Source: an uncultured Clostridia bacterium
GTDB lineage: Bacteria; Bacillota; Clostridia; UBA1381
Reading direction: 5' to 3'
DNA length: 64,000 bases
NCBI GenBank assembly: GCA_947623955.1
Contig: CANQIP010000001.1
Span: 209,516-273,515, forward strand
Below, one piece after another: positions 40,283-48,685 of this stretch (its first letter is position 1; every line of letters starts with the position of its first letter). The position numbers and the translations under genes were made by a program. The notes beneath the pieces were generated by a model. That model worked only from the letters and a program-made list of their open reading frames with translations, was not told the DNA's origin and ran no database searches.

Positions 40283-40684
40283 GTTTATATTTAACTGGTT
40301 CTTTAGCGCATCTTGCAGCACCGCGGAAAAATTAACACCGCACTCCAAGGCGCGAGCGTTCAGCCACGCGGGCAATGTTACTGTTCTGTTTACCGATTTA
40401 TTTTCCTGAGCATTGCGTATTGACGGCATATAAACATCAATAAGCACCGCTCTTTCATTATCGTTTGTTTTGACTTCATTAAGAGGAGTGGGGGCGGGTA
40501 TTTCCTCATTGTCTTCTTCCAATCCGTACATCACACACCCAAGCAGCTCACGAGCCATGAGCAACGCATCATCATCATTCTCACCGCTTGTGGCACATTT
40601 TAAATCCGGAAAGTCAACGGCTATTTCACAGCCCGGTTCATAGGTGAACACCGCCGGATAAAAATATCTTTCAACCTTTTTCAT
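40277..40684 (-). CDS. hicB: HicB antitoxin
   Basis: 135 residues from the ATG at 40684 (GAGGTTATCATT upstream). RNase-H-like antitoxin domain (YFYPAVFTYEPGCEIAVDFPDLKCATSG, DALLMARELLG), linker, then a ribbon-helix-helix end (NRTVTLPAWLNARALECGVNFSAVLQDALK) that binds the operon operator. It pairs with the HicA gene encoded just upstream. Confidence 0.85.
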   Translation of the reverse strand: MKKVERYFYPAVFTYEPGCEIAVDFPDLKCATSGENDDDALLMARELLGCVMYGLEEDNEEIPAPTPLNEVKTNDNERAVLIDVYMPSIRNAQENKSVNRTVTLPAWLNARALECGVNFSAVLQDALKNQLNINR

Positions 40685-40726
40685 AATGATAACCTCCTGA
40701 TTTAATATTTTCAAAACGGAAAACTT

Positions 40727-40924
40727 TTACTCAAACTTTAATCCAGATTGTTCCTCAATACGCCGCAGAGTTTTAATTGGAATATCTTTATCGGGATGTT
40801 TTACGGTCGTGCGTCCCTTTTTTGTCGGGTGCTTATATTGATGATGACTGCCCACAACATTTACTTCGTACCAACCGTCCGCTTGTAAAAGTTTAATTAT
40901 TTCTCTTGAAGAATAGCTTTTCAT
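40727..40924 (-). CDS. hicA: HicA mRNA interferase toxin
   Basis: 65 residues (SSREIIKLLQADGWYEVNVVGSHHQYKHPTKKGRTTVKHP): full-length HicA with the catalytic His in GSHHQYKH. GGAGGAAAGTTA precedes the start. Classical toxin-first order, 42 bases before hicB. Confidence 0.9.
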   Translation of the reverse strand: MKSYSSREIIKLLQADGWYEVNVVGSHHQYKHPTKKGRTTVKHPDKDIPIKTLRRIEEQSGLKFE

Positions 40925-41073
40925 TAACTTTCCTCCTTACAATATACATTATAACACATATAATTATATTTGTCAAGAATTTTTACAAATATTTTTATAT
41001 TTGTTTTATATGATTTTATAATCTCACTCAATGGCTGTTGATAGCGGTCGAGGTTTTTATGCACATATCAAAG

Positions 41074-41495
41074 CTATTTAAATTCAATTCCATTAAATGT
41101 ATCAATCATTTCATCATCAGGGGCTTGACCGGTGGGGAAAATCAGAACAATCCCCTCATTATATGCAGAAACATTCATCGGTGAGTTTTCCCCGATTATT
41201 TGCTTATAAGCATCGTCATTCTCGTCAAACTGATATAATTCAACATTACCGTCATTATACTCTTTTCCGTCAATAGCACCAATCATGCTATATAATGTTT
41301 CTGAACCGTTTTCAAGCCAAGAAATTCAGCGACCGCATCGACATTCTTCTCGATTTTTGTACTTTCCGTAGGCGCGGGTGTACTGTATTGTGTTTGTGTA
41401 GCTGTTGTCGTGTCTGATGTGTTAGTATTAGTTCCGCAGGAACTTACAACGGCTATTAGGCTCAATACCGTCAAAATTATTAGCGATTTTTTCAT
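41074..41495 (-). pseudogene. Lipoprotein gene with a frameshift
   Basis: Two frames join to one protein. The first gives a lipoprotein signal (SLIILTVLSLIAVVSSCG, Cys20 lipid site), a Thr-rich spacer and AVAEFLGL. The second continues with ENGSETLYSMIGAIDGKEYN to the stop at 41074. A single-base shift near 41312 separates them. Either a young pseudogene or a sequencing error. Proteins like this measure ~140 residues and have no known function. Confidence 0.6.
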
Positions 41496-41567
41496 TTGTT
41501 TCTCATCCTTTCTTATGTGTAGTAAATATTAACTTTTGGTAGCTGTCGATATTAGCTGGTGAGCTTT

Positions 41568-42176
41568 TTATCCTTTTGAGTATCGCGCGACATCAATAAC
41601 CAAACCCACCTTGCCCGGATAGTTGTCCAACAGATACCCTTTCTTTATGCGGGCGTATACCGTTTGCCCGCTGTTCAGACGGTCGGCAATATCAATCTGC
41701 AAATTTTCACCTTGCGGCAGCCAACCTATTTGTATTCCGTCCATAGTCTTTACTTTGACTGCGTTGGGGTCATACGGATTTGTAGGGTCAGCCTCAAGTA
41801 ACAGCCGGTCGCCCTCAAATAATCTTGGTATAATCGTCTGCGGGTCTATTCCGTCGTGTTCGCGCATTACACCTGTTACATTCATATCATAAACCGTGAG
41901 CAATTTATGACCGTGACCGTCGGTCGAGGGAAATTCAAATGGTTTTCTGGTTTTTAGTCCTTTTGGCTGATGTTTCATGTTCTTTCCCGCGAACCATAAA
42001 AAGACTGCAAAAGCTAAAGATATAATGCCTGCTATTGGTTCGGTAAAAAGAAGTGATATGCCCGTAATACCGATAATCACAGCGACAATCTTAGCAAATA
42101 CGGAAATCCCTTTTAATGCTCTCGGTGAATTTTCAATTATTTGGTTTAATTTTTGAAAATTTTTATTATCGTTCAT
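41568..42176 (-). CDS. HIRAN-domain membrane protein
   Basis: 202 residues. Two hydrophobic helices (residues ~25-65) precede a HIRAN domain (VTGVMREHDGIDPQTIIPRL, LLLEADPTNPYDPNAVKVKTMDGIQIGWLP), which in other proteins binds damaged or 3'-ended DNA. A membrane-anchored HIRAN in a prophage is unusual but seen elsewhere in Firmicutes. Located in the lysogeny block next to the repressor. Confidence 0.7.
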   Translation of the reverse strand: MNDNKNFQKLNQIIENSPRALKGISVFAKIVAVIIGITGISLLFTEPIAGIISLAFAVFLWFAGKNMKHQPKGLKTRKPFEFPSTDGHGHKLLTVYDMNVTGVMREHDGIDPQTIIPRLFEGDRLLLEADPTNPYDPNAVKVKTMDGIQIGWLPQGENLQIDIADRLNSGQTVYARIKKGYLLDNYPGKVGLVIDVARYSKG

Positions 42177-42248
42177 TTCTATGCGCCCCCTCTTATGTAT
42201 AATAAATAATAAATTTATTTACAATCCCGTTCACAGGGAGTATAAAAC

Positions 42249-42638
42249 TTACTTTGATTGTGTAGATGTCGGTATATCCCTTTTTAATTCGCTGACTATA
42301 TCATCAGCAATATCGCCGCCCTTGACGGGGGCTATATCAAGCATTTTATTTATTGCCGGTTGCATATCGGGATGCGCCCTATATGCCGATAACAGTTTGT
42401 GTTCGGCGGCGGTAATAGTTGTTTCTTCACCGAATATTAAGTAATCGGCTGTAACTCCAAGCGCATGGGCTATTTTTATAATAGTAGTAATGCTCGGCTC
42501 TCGTGTTTCAGACCCCAGCAATTTGTTTAGCGTTCCGATTGGAACATCTGCCAATTCCGACAGCATTTCCGAGTTTATGTCCTTTTCTTTTTTTAAAATT
42601 TTTATTCTTTTTTTTAAATTTTCAATGGAGTAATCCAT
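42249..42638 (-). CDS. XRE-family phage repressor
   Basis: 129 residues from the ATG at 42638 (AAGGGGTTGGTGTATT upstream). The helix-turn-helix spans residues ~20-60 (SEMLSELADVPIGTLNKLLGSETREPSITTIIKIAHALGV). The C-terminal half is helical. It is divergent from the Cro-like gene at 42806, with three operators between. Confidence 0.75.
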   Translation of the reverse strand: MDYSIENLKKRIKILKKEKDINSEMLSELADVPIGTLNKLLGSETREPSITTIIKIAHALGVTADYLIFGEETTITAAEHKLLSAYRAHPDMQPAINKMLDIAPVKGGDIADDIVSELKRDIPTSTQSK

Positions 42639-42698
42639 AATACACCAACCCCTTACAATTCGATTATAACACAAAATAAAATAATGTCAATAATTATT

Positions 42699-42786
42699 TT
42701 ACCGTTCACGGTAATTTTTTTCCAAAAAACTATTGATATTTACCATCTACGGTAGTATTATATTAACAAATCAACCGTAAACGGTA
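42699..42786. promoter_or_regulatory. Three ACCGT-N2-ACGGT operators
   Basis: TTACCGTTCACGGTAA (42699-42714), TTACCATCTACGGTAG (~42740-42755) and ACCGTAAACGGTA (42774-42786) lie between the divergent repressor and Cro-like genes. Confidence 0.75.
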
Positions 42787-42805
42787 GAAAAGTGGGGTGA
42801 TAAAT

Positions 42806-43024
42806 ATGTTAAATAATCTCAAAGCCGAATATGTAAGAAAAGGAGTTGATCCGACAGATAGAATAATGTCGATTTTAAACTGCTCTGAAAAAACAGCACG
42901 AAACAAATTAACAGAAAAGACACCAATTACTGTTGCAGAGGCTAAGAAAATCAGAGATACGGATTTTGAAAGCTTTACTCTTGATTATTTATTCGCAATA
43001 TGTCGGATTTTGCAAGAAAAATAG
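42806..43024 (+). CDS. Cro-like phage protein
   Basis: 72 residues from the ATG at 42806 with GTGGGGTGATAAAT upstream. The helix-turn-helix (DPTDRIMSILNCSEKTARNKLTEKTPITVAEAKKI) matches the small Cro-type proteins of clostridial phages. It is the first rightward gene after the operator array. Confidence 0.65.
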   Translation: MLNNLKAEYVRKGVDPTDRIMSILNCSEKTARNKLTEKTPITVAEAKKIRDTDFESFTLDYLFAICRILQEK

Positions 43025-43059
43025 GGAGTCTGTTCGCGACGGACGCGGCATAGCAAGCT

Positions 43060-43859
43060 AACTTATTTATACTTTGTGGTGTGGCGGGTTTTGCTATGGA
43101 CGCGGCATAAACAATGTCGGTGCGGACATAGCCGCGCCGATACCTACCATAACCACAGGTAACAGGAATTATCTTGTGTCGCCGACGTTGATACAGTATC
43201 ACGGCGAACAGTCGGAGCGTGAAACACGCGGGCAAGCGTTAAGTCAGCCGTTACAGACGGTTGACACAGCGAACAGGTACGGGCTTGTGGCGGCGTTTAT
43301 ATCAAAATACTTCGGCGGCGGCTATAACGGCGCGGGAAGTGCCGTCGAAAATCCACTGCCTACCGTAACGGCAACAGATCACAACGCTATTGCGGCGGTA
43401 CATATAATGCAGATGAATAATCACTGTATAGGGCAAGCGGTGGACACGCCGATTAACACAATTACGTGCGGCGGCGGGCATTTCGCGGAGGTACAGGCGT
43501 TTCTTGTCAAATATTTTAACACGTCAACGGCACAAAGCGTAAATGAGCCACTCGGCACGATCACAACGAAAGACCGTTTCGGGCTTGTGACGGTGCAGGG
43601 CGAAAAATACGCCATAGTCGATATAGGGATGCGGATGTTGACGCCGCGCGAATTATATAACGCACAAGGTTTCCCGCCCGATTATGAGATTGAAACGGAC
43701 TGCTACGGCAAAGCATATCCAAAAACAAAACAGGTTGCGCGGTGTGGTAACAGCGTACCCCCGCCGTTTGCGACGGCGATTGTACGGGCAAACGCGCCGG
43801 AATGGTGCGGTAAGGAAATACGGACAATGAAAGAATTTAACCGCATGATTGCGGTGTAG
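43060..43859 (+). pseudogene. C-terminal half of a phage DNA cytosine-5 methyltransferase
   Basis: The open part starts without a ribosome site. It shows the phage Dcm tandem region in which segments of the form PxPTxTxxxxxxLV recur (APIPTITTGNRNYLV, LPTVTATDHNAIA, LGTITTKDRFGLV), followed by the final Dcm motifs RMLTPRELYNAQGFPPDYEI and QVARCGNSVPPPFATAIV (motif X). The catalytic PCQ and ENV motifs lie in the lost N-terminal half, so it is inactive. The break lies between 43025 and 43075. Confidence 0.75.
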
Positions 43860-43870
43860 GAGGTAGAGGC

Positions 43871-44218
43871 ATGAAAGTAAAGTTTGGCGATTTAAAGTTC
43901 AAAAACGGCGAAACGATAGCAACGTGTGCGCAACGCTGTCTTGCGGGTGGATGTAATAATTGCCCAATGTCCGAGCTGACAAAGGCACTGTTAAAACATC
44001 GCCGCGCACAACTAAACGAAGGATACCAATTTGATTATGAGAGAGAGTGCGCAAAAGCGGTTGTCGAGGAAATGGCGGACGTATATATTGTGCTGCTACA
44101 GATGATACAGCTTTTCGGCGAGCCGTCACTATTTGAAGAATATGTGCGCAATAAAATTCTGCGCCTTAGATTGCGGTTATTTGCGGACGGAACGGAGGCG
44201 GCGGAAAATGGCGAATAA
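43871..44218 (+). CDS. Uncharacterised phage protein
   Basis: 115 residues, GGAGGTAGAGGC upstream. A Cys-rich stretch (CAQRCLAGGCNNCPMSEL) is followed by a helical part (VVEEMADVYIVLLQMIQLFG) that recalls MazG-like pyrophosphohydrolase helices (EE.AD). The assignment is too weak to name. Confidence 0.45.
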   Translation: MKVKFGDLKFKNGETIATCAQRCLAGGCNNCPMSELTKALLKHRRAQLNEGYQFDYERECAKAVVEEMADVYIVLLQMIQLFGEPSLFEEYVRNKILRLRLRLFADGTEAAENGE

Positions 44219-44435
44219 AAAGTATGTGATTATGCAGCGGCAATCTCCCCACACGCGGAACACCGTATGTCCGACAGTTGCGGCAGACGATAACAGGGCA
44301 ATAAAAGCATATCAAAAACGCGGCTATAAAATCATCGGACGTGTCAGCTGCAACGAGGGATTTATACCGGATTACGTGGTAACGGACGTACTGAAACAAG
44401 GGCTACTGAAACAAGGGCTTGCACCTGCGACATAA
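44208..44435 (+). CDS. Uncharacterised phage protein
   Basis: 75 residues from ATG 44208, overlapping the previous gene. The C-terminus contains a 15-base tandem duplication that encodes KQGLLKQGL. No domain known to me. Confidence 0.4.
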   Translation: MANKKYVIMQRQSPHTRNTVCPTVAADDNRAIKAYQKRGYKIIGRVSCNEGFIPDYVVTDVLKQGLLKQGLAPAT

Positions 44436-44472
44436 CGAACGGTGAAAGAATGACGCAAAGAGGGTGATATAA

Positions 44473-44552
44473 TTGGCACGACCACAGAAAAAGGGATTAG
44501 ATTACTTTCCTTTCGATGTGGGGTTTTTCGACGATTGGAAAATCAAAGAGTT
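44473..44552 (+). pseudogene. N-terminus of a phage replication protein (DUF4373-like)
   Basis: ARPQKKGLDYFPFDVGFFDDWKI is the standard opening of the Lin1244/Lin1753-type replication proteins. AGAGGGTGATATAA precedes the start. After about 27 residues the frame becomes the antisense of a transposase, so an IS or junction cut the gene. Confidence 0.7.
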
Positions 44553-45295
44553 GCGGTGTGACCGCTCCACCTTGCCGTTATGCTACGGCGTGTACGGACG
44601 TATGAGCTTGTATTCAATCCCTTGCTCCTTAAGCGCCCTCTCAAACATTGTCGGCGTAGGTTTATCCGATGTCAGCCGCTTGGTAAACTCGGTTCCGTTG
44701 TCGGTTTGAAGGCTTTCAGCATATGTTCAAGAAATACAGCCGACGAGTAGCTGCTGTGCTCCTCGAAAGCCTCAACATAGCGATAGCGCGAATATTCATC
44801 AATGGCGGTGTATTGATAAAACTTCTTATCCTTAGCGTCGCCGACAAGGCAGGCTGCCGGAACAAACTTAACGTCTACCTGAACACGCTGACCGGGGAAC
44901 AGCATTTTCTCGTAGGGCTTGGGTATATACTTTGGATTTTTCGGTTTGACCGCCATTTGACCATGTTTTATGAGTATGCGGTAAAGACCGGTTATCGAGC
45001 GTGTATATCCGCGTTTACGAAGTTTTACCCAGAATACGACCAGTCCATCGTGGGGATTGCGCCGCCGCATATCGAAGATAAGCTTCGACTCGGATGGCGT
45101 GTGCTGGTTGGGGTGGCTGTGCGGCTTGTGGGACTTATCTGCGAGGGATTGCAATGTCCCGTCATAGCGTTTTCGCCAGCGGTAGACGTACTGGCGGTTT
45201 ACTTTATACCGGATTGCCGCCTTTGTTGCGCCATGTTTAAAAGAATATTCAATTAGTGCTTGCCTAAAGCGCATGGTTTGTGTTATACTATTCAT
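44553..45295 (-). pseudogene. Broken IS481/IS3-like transposase
   Basis: From ATG 45295 the frame gives a helix-turn-helix (KHGATKAAIRYKVNRQYVYRWRKRYDG) and the DDE core (PGQRVQVDVKFVP, YTAIDEYSRYRYVEAF). It then shifts frame near 44705 and continues as QTDNGTEFTKRL and RPYTP-stop-HNGKVERSHR. So it has a frameshift, an in-frame TAG and a missing 3' end. An IS end with TGTAGGTTTACAAT lies near 45410. The other end is lost at the junction with the phage replication gene. Confidence 0.75.
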
Positions 45296-45546
45296 ATACG
45301 GATTCTCCTTGTGTTTGGATTGGTTTGCACAAATATCGTAACACAAAACGGAGTTTCCGTATATTTTTTTGTCGGTTTGTAACACATCTATTGTAAACCT
45401 ACACAGTTTGTCCATTCCCATTTGCCATAAATGCTTGACAAACTATTAAATATATGTTAAAATTAGTACTGTGTATAAATTTGGAATTTATTAACAGGAA
45501 TTTTAAGTTTTTAAAGAAAGCGTGAAAATTTATTTAAAAAAAAATA

Positions 45547-45575
45547 TTGACAAAATACTAGAATTTATATATAAT
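45547..45575 (+). promoter_or_regulatory. Consensus promoter in the AT-rich island
   Basis: TTGACA (45547-45552), 17 bases, TATAAT (45570-45575). A second one (TTGACA 45435-45440, TAAAAT 45458-45463) lies upstream. Confidence 0.65.
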
Positions 45576-45624
45576 CTATTCTAATGCACTTAAGCGTTTC
45601 ATATTAAGAAAGGAGTTATTTATA

Positions 45625-45807
45625 ATGAAAGTATATACTGGGCAAATTGTTAGAGCAAAAAACTATAAAAAAGGATTATATAAAAATGAGAAACTGACAG
45701 TTTTGGAAGGAAGAAGGAAGGAAAAGAAAGACAATATAATTGAAGTAGAAACTTCTCGAAATATTATATTGTGGATACCGGCACAATATTTAAAAAAATA
45801 TAGATGA
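45625..45807 (+). CDS. 60-residue basic protein of the AT-rich island
   Basis: AAAGGAGTTATTTATA precedes the ATG. The sequence (KVYTGQIVRAKNYKKGLYKN, then IIEVETSRNIILWIPAQYLKKY) looks like a small SH3/KOW-type beta barrel. No family recognised. The base composition is much more AT-rich than the flanking backbone. Confidence 0.5.
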   Translation: MKVYTGQIVRAKNYKKGLYKNEKLTVLEGRRKEKKDNIIEVETSRNIILWIPAQYLKKYR

Positions 45808-45839
45808 CACTACTTTAAGTAGGTAAATTTAAGTAAATA

Positions 45840-46196
45840 ATGGAAAATATTTTATTAGGAATTATAAGTAGTATATTAGCAACATTCATTACTAACGCTA
45901 TACATCAATACAAATATGAAAAAAAGATTATTGGAGATATAGAGAGAAACATAACAGATTATATAAAATATACAAATAAATTTAGTATTGTAGACCAACA
46001 ATTACAATTTTCTTATGAAATGTTTTTTTCTAAAATAAATGGTCTGTTAGTTTCTTTATTTATCTTTAAGAACAAATCTGACAAAGCAATGTCAGAGTTA
46101 TCTAGTATTCGAAAAACCATTTATAGCAAAGGAACAACAATTAATATTTTTTATATTAAAAGCAGATTAGAAAGAATTAGAGATGACATATTATAA
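45840..46196 (+). CDS. 118-residue membrane-anchored protein of the AT-rich island
   Basis: One N-terminal membrane helix (LLGIISSILATFITNAIHQY), then a basic helical cytoplasmic part (YEKKIIGDIERNITDYIKYT, LSSIRKTIYSKGTT). No strong ribosome site. It follows the 60-residue gene by 32 bases and probably shares its promoter. Unknown function; location in a variable island suggests defence or toxin roles, without proof. Confidence 0.4.
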   Translation: MENILLGIISSILATFITNAIHQYKYEKKIIGDIERNITDYIKYTNKFSIVDQQLQFSYEMFFSKINGLLVSLFIFKNKSDKAMSELSSIRKTIYSKGTTINIFYIKSRLERIRDDIL

Positions 46197-46663
46197 ATTA
46201 AAGTTGTGATTTAATGTTAATTATAAAAATTTAACTGTCATATAATAATTAATATAATATAGTGGCAGTTCCGATAGATGTGCCCTGTTTGTCCATGGAC
46301 AGCTATAAGAGGTGACACACTTTTCTTGGTAACGTCTTCATAGCACACAAGTATGGAGAAAAAGATTGGGCTCTGCGGAAAAAGATATATAGGTAATAAA
46401 CGACTGACTTCGACATGGCAAAAATCAAGGGTTTAAATTTCATTAAATGTGTCGATAACCATATATTGGCTTTTGCCGCAAGGCAGGGTACGGCTCTGCT
46501 GAAGAGCAACCGGAGCGGTCTTGCGGATTTTGCGCTGAAACGGGCGGCATGACGCTCGTTCTTTTTGTCTGTTTCAGAGAAAATAATGTGCTAAACTTCG
46601 GGGCAGAGCTCCGCTTACGCTGTTTTTTCCTCATGTATGATATCCAGCTGCCGAATCACTATG
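46197..46663. other. Degenerate region without an intact gene
   Basis: Only short frames remain. Some text may be the eroded 3' part of the IS256-type transposase to the right. A short open stretch (AKIKGLNFIKCVDNHILAFA) has no start signal. Confidence 0.3.
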
Positions 46664-47011
46664 ATATATTTATATCATACAAATCTTTTATCTGCTCCTG
46701 TATATCCCGTGTAGATATACCGTGAGAATACAGAGATAATATCTTATTCTCCAAGCCGTCTGCGTTACGTTGATAATTATCGATGATCTTAGGCTCATAC
46801 TCGCCATTTCTGTCGCAGGGATCGGAAATCTCGACCACTCCGAAATCCGTGCGTTCATGCTTTTCATAGCCTAGATGTTCATCAAGCTCGCACTAAAGCA
46901 CCTCGTTCAGAACATCCGCAAACATAGATTTAATGCTGTCCATGATATTTGCAGTATTTGTAAATTTCTCGCTTTTTACATTTCCATGACAACTTCTTTT
47001 GGTATTTTCAT
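46664..47011 (-). pseudogene. 5' remnant of an IS256-family transposase
   Basis: The ATG at 47011 has AAGGAGG upstream. Reading across two lesions gives KIPKEVVMEM, then (one base lost) KSEKFTNTANIMDSIKSMFADVLNEVL, a TAG, CELDEHLGYEKHERTD, a small deletion and EISDPCDRNGEYEPKIIDNY..., LSLYSHGISTRDIQEQIKDLYDINIS. This is the N-terminal third of a Mutator-type transposase. The catalytic domain is gone. Confidence 0.75.
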
Positions 47012-47263
47012 GTCGAAAAACCTCCTTGATAAAAATTATTTTTACCATAATTTTCACCAAAGAGGTCTTCTTTTATACCTTTTTACACATCTTTTTCCGC
47101 GGTGTCAGTCCATTGCCTGAGGGGCCTTTTGCAAAACTGTTGAAGACTACATCGTATGTTCAAAAACAATTCAACGAAAAAAATATGCAAATGAGTTTAT
47201 TTTCCATATTTTTCAAAAATCACTCTCGTACTTGTGTCAATCAAAATTATTGGAACCAAATAT

Positions 47264-48070
47264 TCATTCTTTTTCACCATCAAAAGTTTTGACTTCTAAT
47301 TCCATAATAATGGCAGAATGATCTGTAAGACCATTTTTTCTCGTATCATGAATATACTTACATCCTGCTATGTTATCTCTTAAATCTGCTGAAACAAAAG
47401 CATAATCATATCTATAACCATCATTTGTTCTACCTACCCAACTATATTCTTGTTTATCAGGATTACAATACTTATATGCATCAATGTATCCTTCGTATAT
47501 AATTTTATCATAAAAACTGTATTCCCATTCAAAAAAAGTAGAGTAATGCGGTATATGCTTTCTATCCAGAATATTAAAATCGCCCATAATTATCCTAGAC
47601 ACATCTCTAGGCTCTGTTATATACTTTTCAATACTATCAACAAAACTTTTTTTCCTCAGGATTTTTTCATTACTTCTATCCCTTGAGGGAACATATAACC
47701 CAACTACACTTATTTGCAAATTATCTAGAGAAATAATAGTTTCTAGTTGTCTAGAATAAAAAGCACTATCGTCTTTAAAAAGATTCATACTTTTTACAAT
47801 TTTATGCTTACTTACTATCATTACTCCCAAGTCTCCTGTTTTAGATTTAGGGAAACTCACACTAAAATCTAACGAAGAATTCATAGAAAACAAATCATAT
47901 CCATATTGCAAAAAAAAATCTTCTATATATGAACATCCTTGGCTATTCTTCGTTTCAGTTAAAATAAACACATCTTCCGGTCGTTTATCTAACCATTCAC
48001 ATTGCTTTCTCGCTCGATCTAATGATGGATTTCCAATATTCAAAGATAAAAAACTAATCTTCTTATCCAT
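47264..48070 (-). CDS. EEP-fold endonuclease/phosphatase of the radical SAM operon
   Basis: 268 residues. Endonuclease/exonuclease/phosphatase motifs in order: SLNIGN, LTETKN (metal-binding Glu), GDFNILDR, YDYAFVSADL and TDHSAIIMEL (the final Asp-His pair). All catalytic groups appear present. The family covers DNA nucleases, phosphoinositide and nucleotide phosphatases. It overlaps the kinase-like gene by eight bases, so the three genes of the operon form one unit. The substrate cannot be read from sequence; a nucleotide or nucleic acid made or sensed by its partners is the simplest idea. Confidence 0.8.
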   Translation of the reverse strand: MDKKISFLSLNIGNPSLDRARKQCEWLDKRPEDVFILTETKNSQGCSYIEDFFLQYGYDLFSMNSSLDFSVSFPKSKTGDLGVMIVSKHKIVKSMNLFKDDSAFYSRQLETIISLDNLQISVVGLYVPSRDRSNEKILRKKSFVDSIEKYITEPRDVSRIIMGDFNILDRKHIPHYSTFFEWEYSFYDKIIYEGYIDAYKYCNPDKQEYSWVGRTNDGYRYDYAFVSADLRDNIAGCKYIHDTRKNGLTDHSAIIMELEVKTFDGEKE

Positions 48071-48674
48071 TTTGTTTCTTCCTTTCTACGTTAATAATAA
48101 ATTTTTTAACATAATTTAGACTATTCCTCAAATCTAATTCTGTATTATTATAGAAAGTTACAACATTAAATCCTTTAGCCTTCAAAAACTCTGCCGCTTT
48201 TATGTACCTTTCTATTTCATCTCTTCTAGTCATTTTTTTCTCAAAACGAGTCAACTCATCTCGCTCAAGTAATCTACATTTCAATATTTCTTCCTCACCC
48301 AATAAAATTATACTCAAATCTGGAACCATAAAATTACAATTTAAACGCCAAATATCTTCTGTTTTCACTCCGTCATATTCCTGCAGTACTAAACTGGATT
48401 CTATATATCTATCACTAATTACAATCTTTCCTTTATCTAATTCAGGCTCTATGAAATTTTTAAGATGGTAACATCTATCTGCTGCTATCAAATATGCATA
48501 TGTTTCTCCTTCCAAAAGATCTTCATTTTTCTTTACATAATTTCCAAAATTTGAATTTGAGGGTTCCCTTGTTAAAAATACCATATATTTTGATGAAAGC
48601 ATTTCTTCCAATCTTTTTATAAATGTAGATTTCCCTACTCCATTAGGTCCTTCAACTGTAATAAAAATTCCCAT
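48063..48674 (-). CDS. Thymidylate-kinase-like nucleotide kinase of the radical SAM operon
   Basis: 203 residues. P-loop VEGPNGVGKSTFIKRL at residues ~7-22, then LTREPSNSNFG (the REP box of dTMP kinases), DRCYHL, VISDRYIESSLVLQEYDG (DR-Y box), DLSIILLG and a lid-like segment rich in Arg/Lys (RLLERDELTRFEKKMTRRDE). It is close to the housekeeping dTMP kinase in layout but differs in the lid, and its neighbours are not DNA-synthesis genes. GGAGTTTATT precedes the start, 11 bases after the radical SAM stop. In viperin-type systems a nucleotide kinase accompanies a radical SAM enzyme, which motivates the comparison in the findings. Confidence 0.8.
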   Translation of the reverse strand: MGIFITVEGPNGVGKSTFIKRLEEMLSSKYMVFLTREPSNSNFGNYVKKNEDLLEGETYAYLIAADRCYHLKNFIEPELDKGKIVISDRYIESSLVLQEYDGVKTEDIWRLNCNFMVPDLSIILLGEEEILKCRLLERDELTRFEKKMTRRDEIERYIKAAEFLKAKGFNVVTFYNNTELDLRNSLNYVKKFIINVERKKQNG

Positions 48675-48685
48675 AATAAACTCCT

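Noticed and set aside
42975..43235. Leftward frame with the near-repeat AASIAKPATP / AASVANRLP.
   Set aside because: It derives from a 12-base direct repeat (GGACGCGGCATA) at a junction and from the antisense of the methyltransferase fragment.
46980..47011. A third gene apparently ending in MEM (KIPKEVVMEM), which would support a shared tail signal.
   Set aside because: The stop arises from a one-base loss at the start of an IS256-type transposase; restoring the base continues the normal transposase reading.
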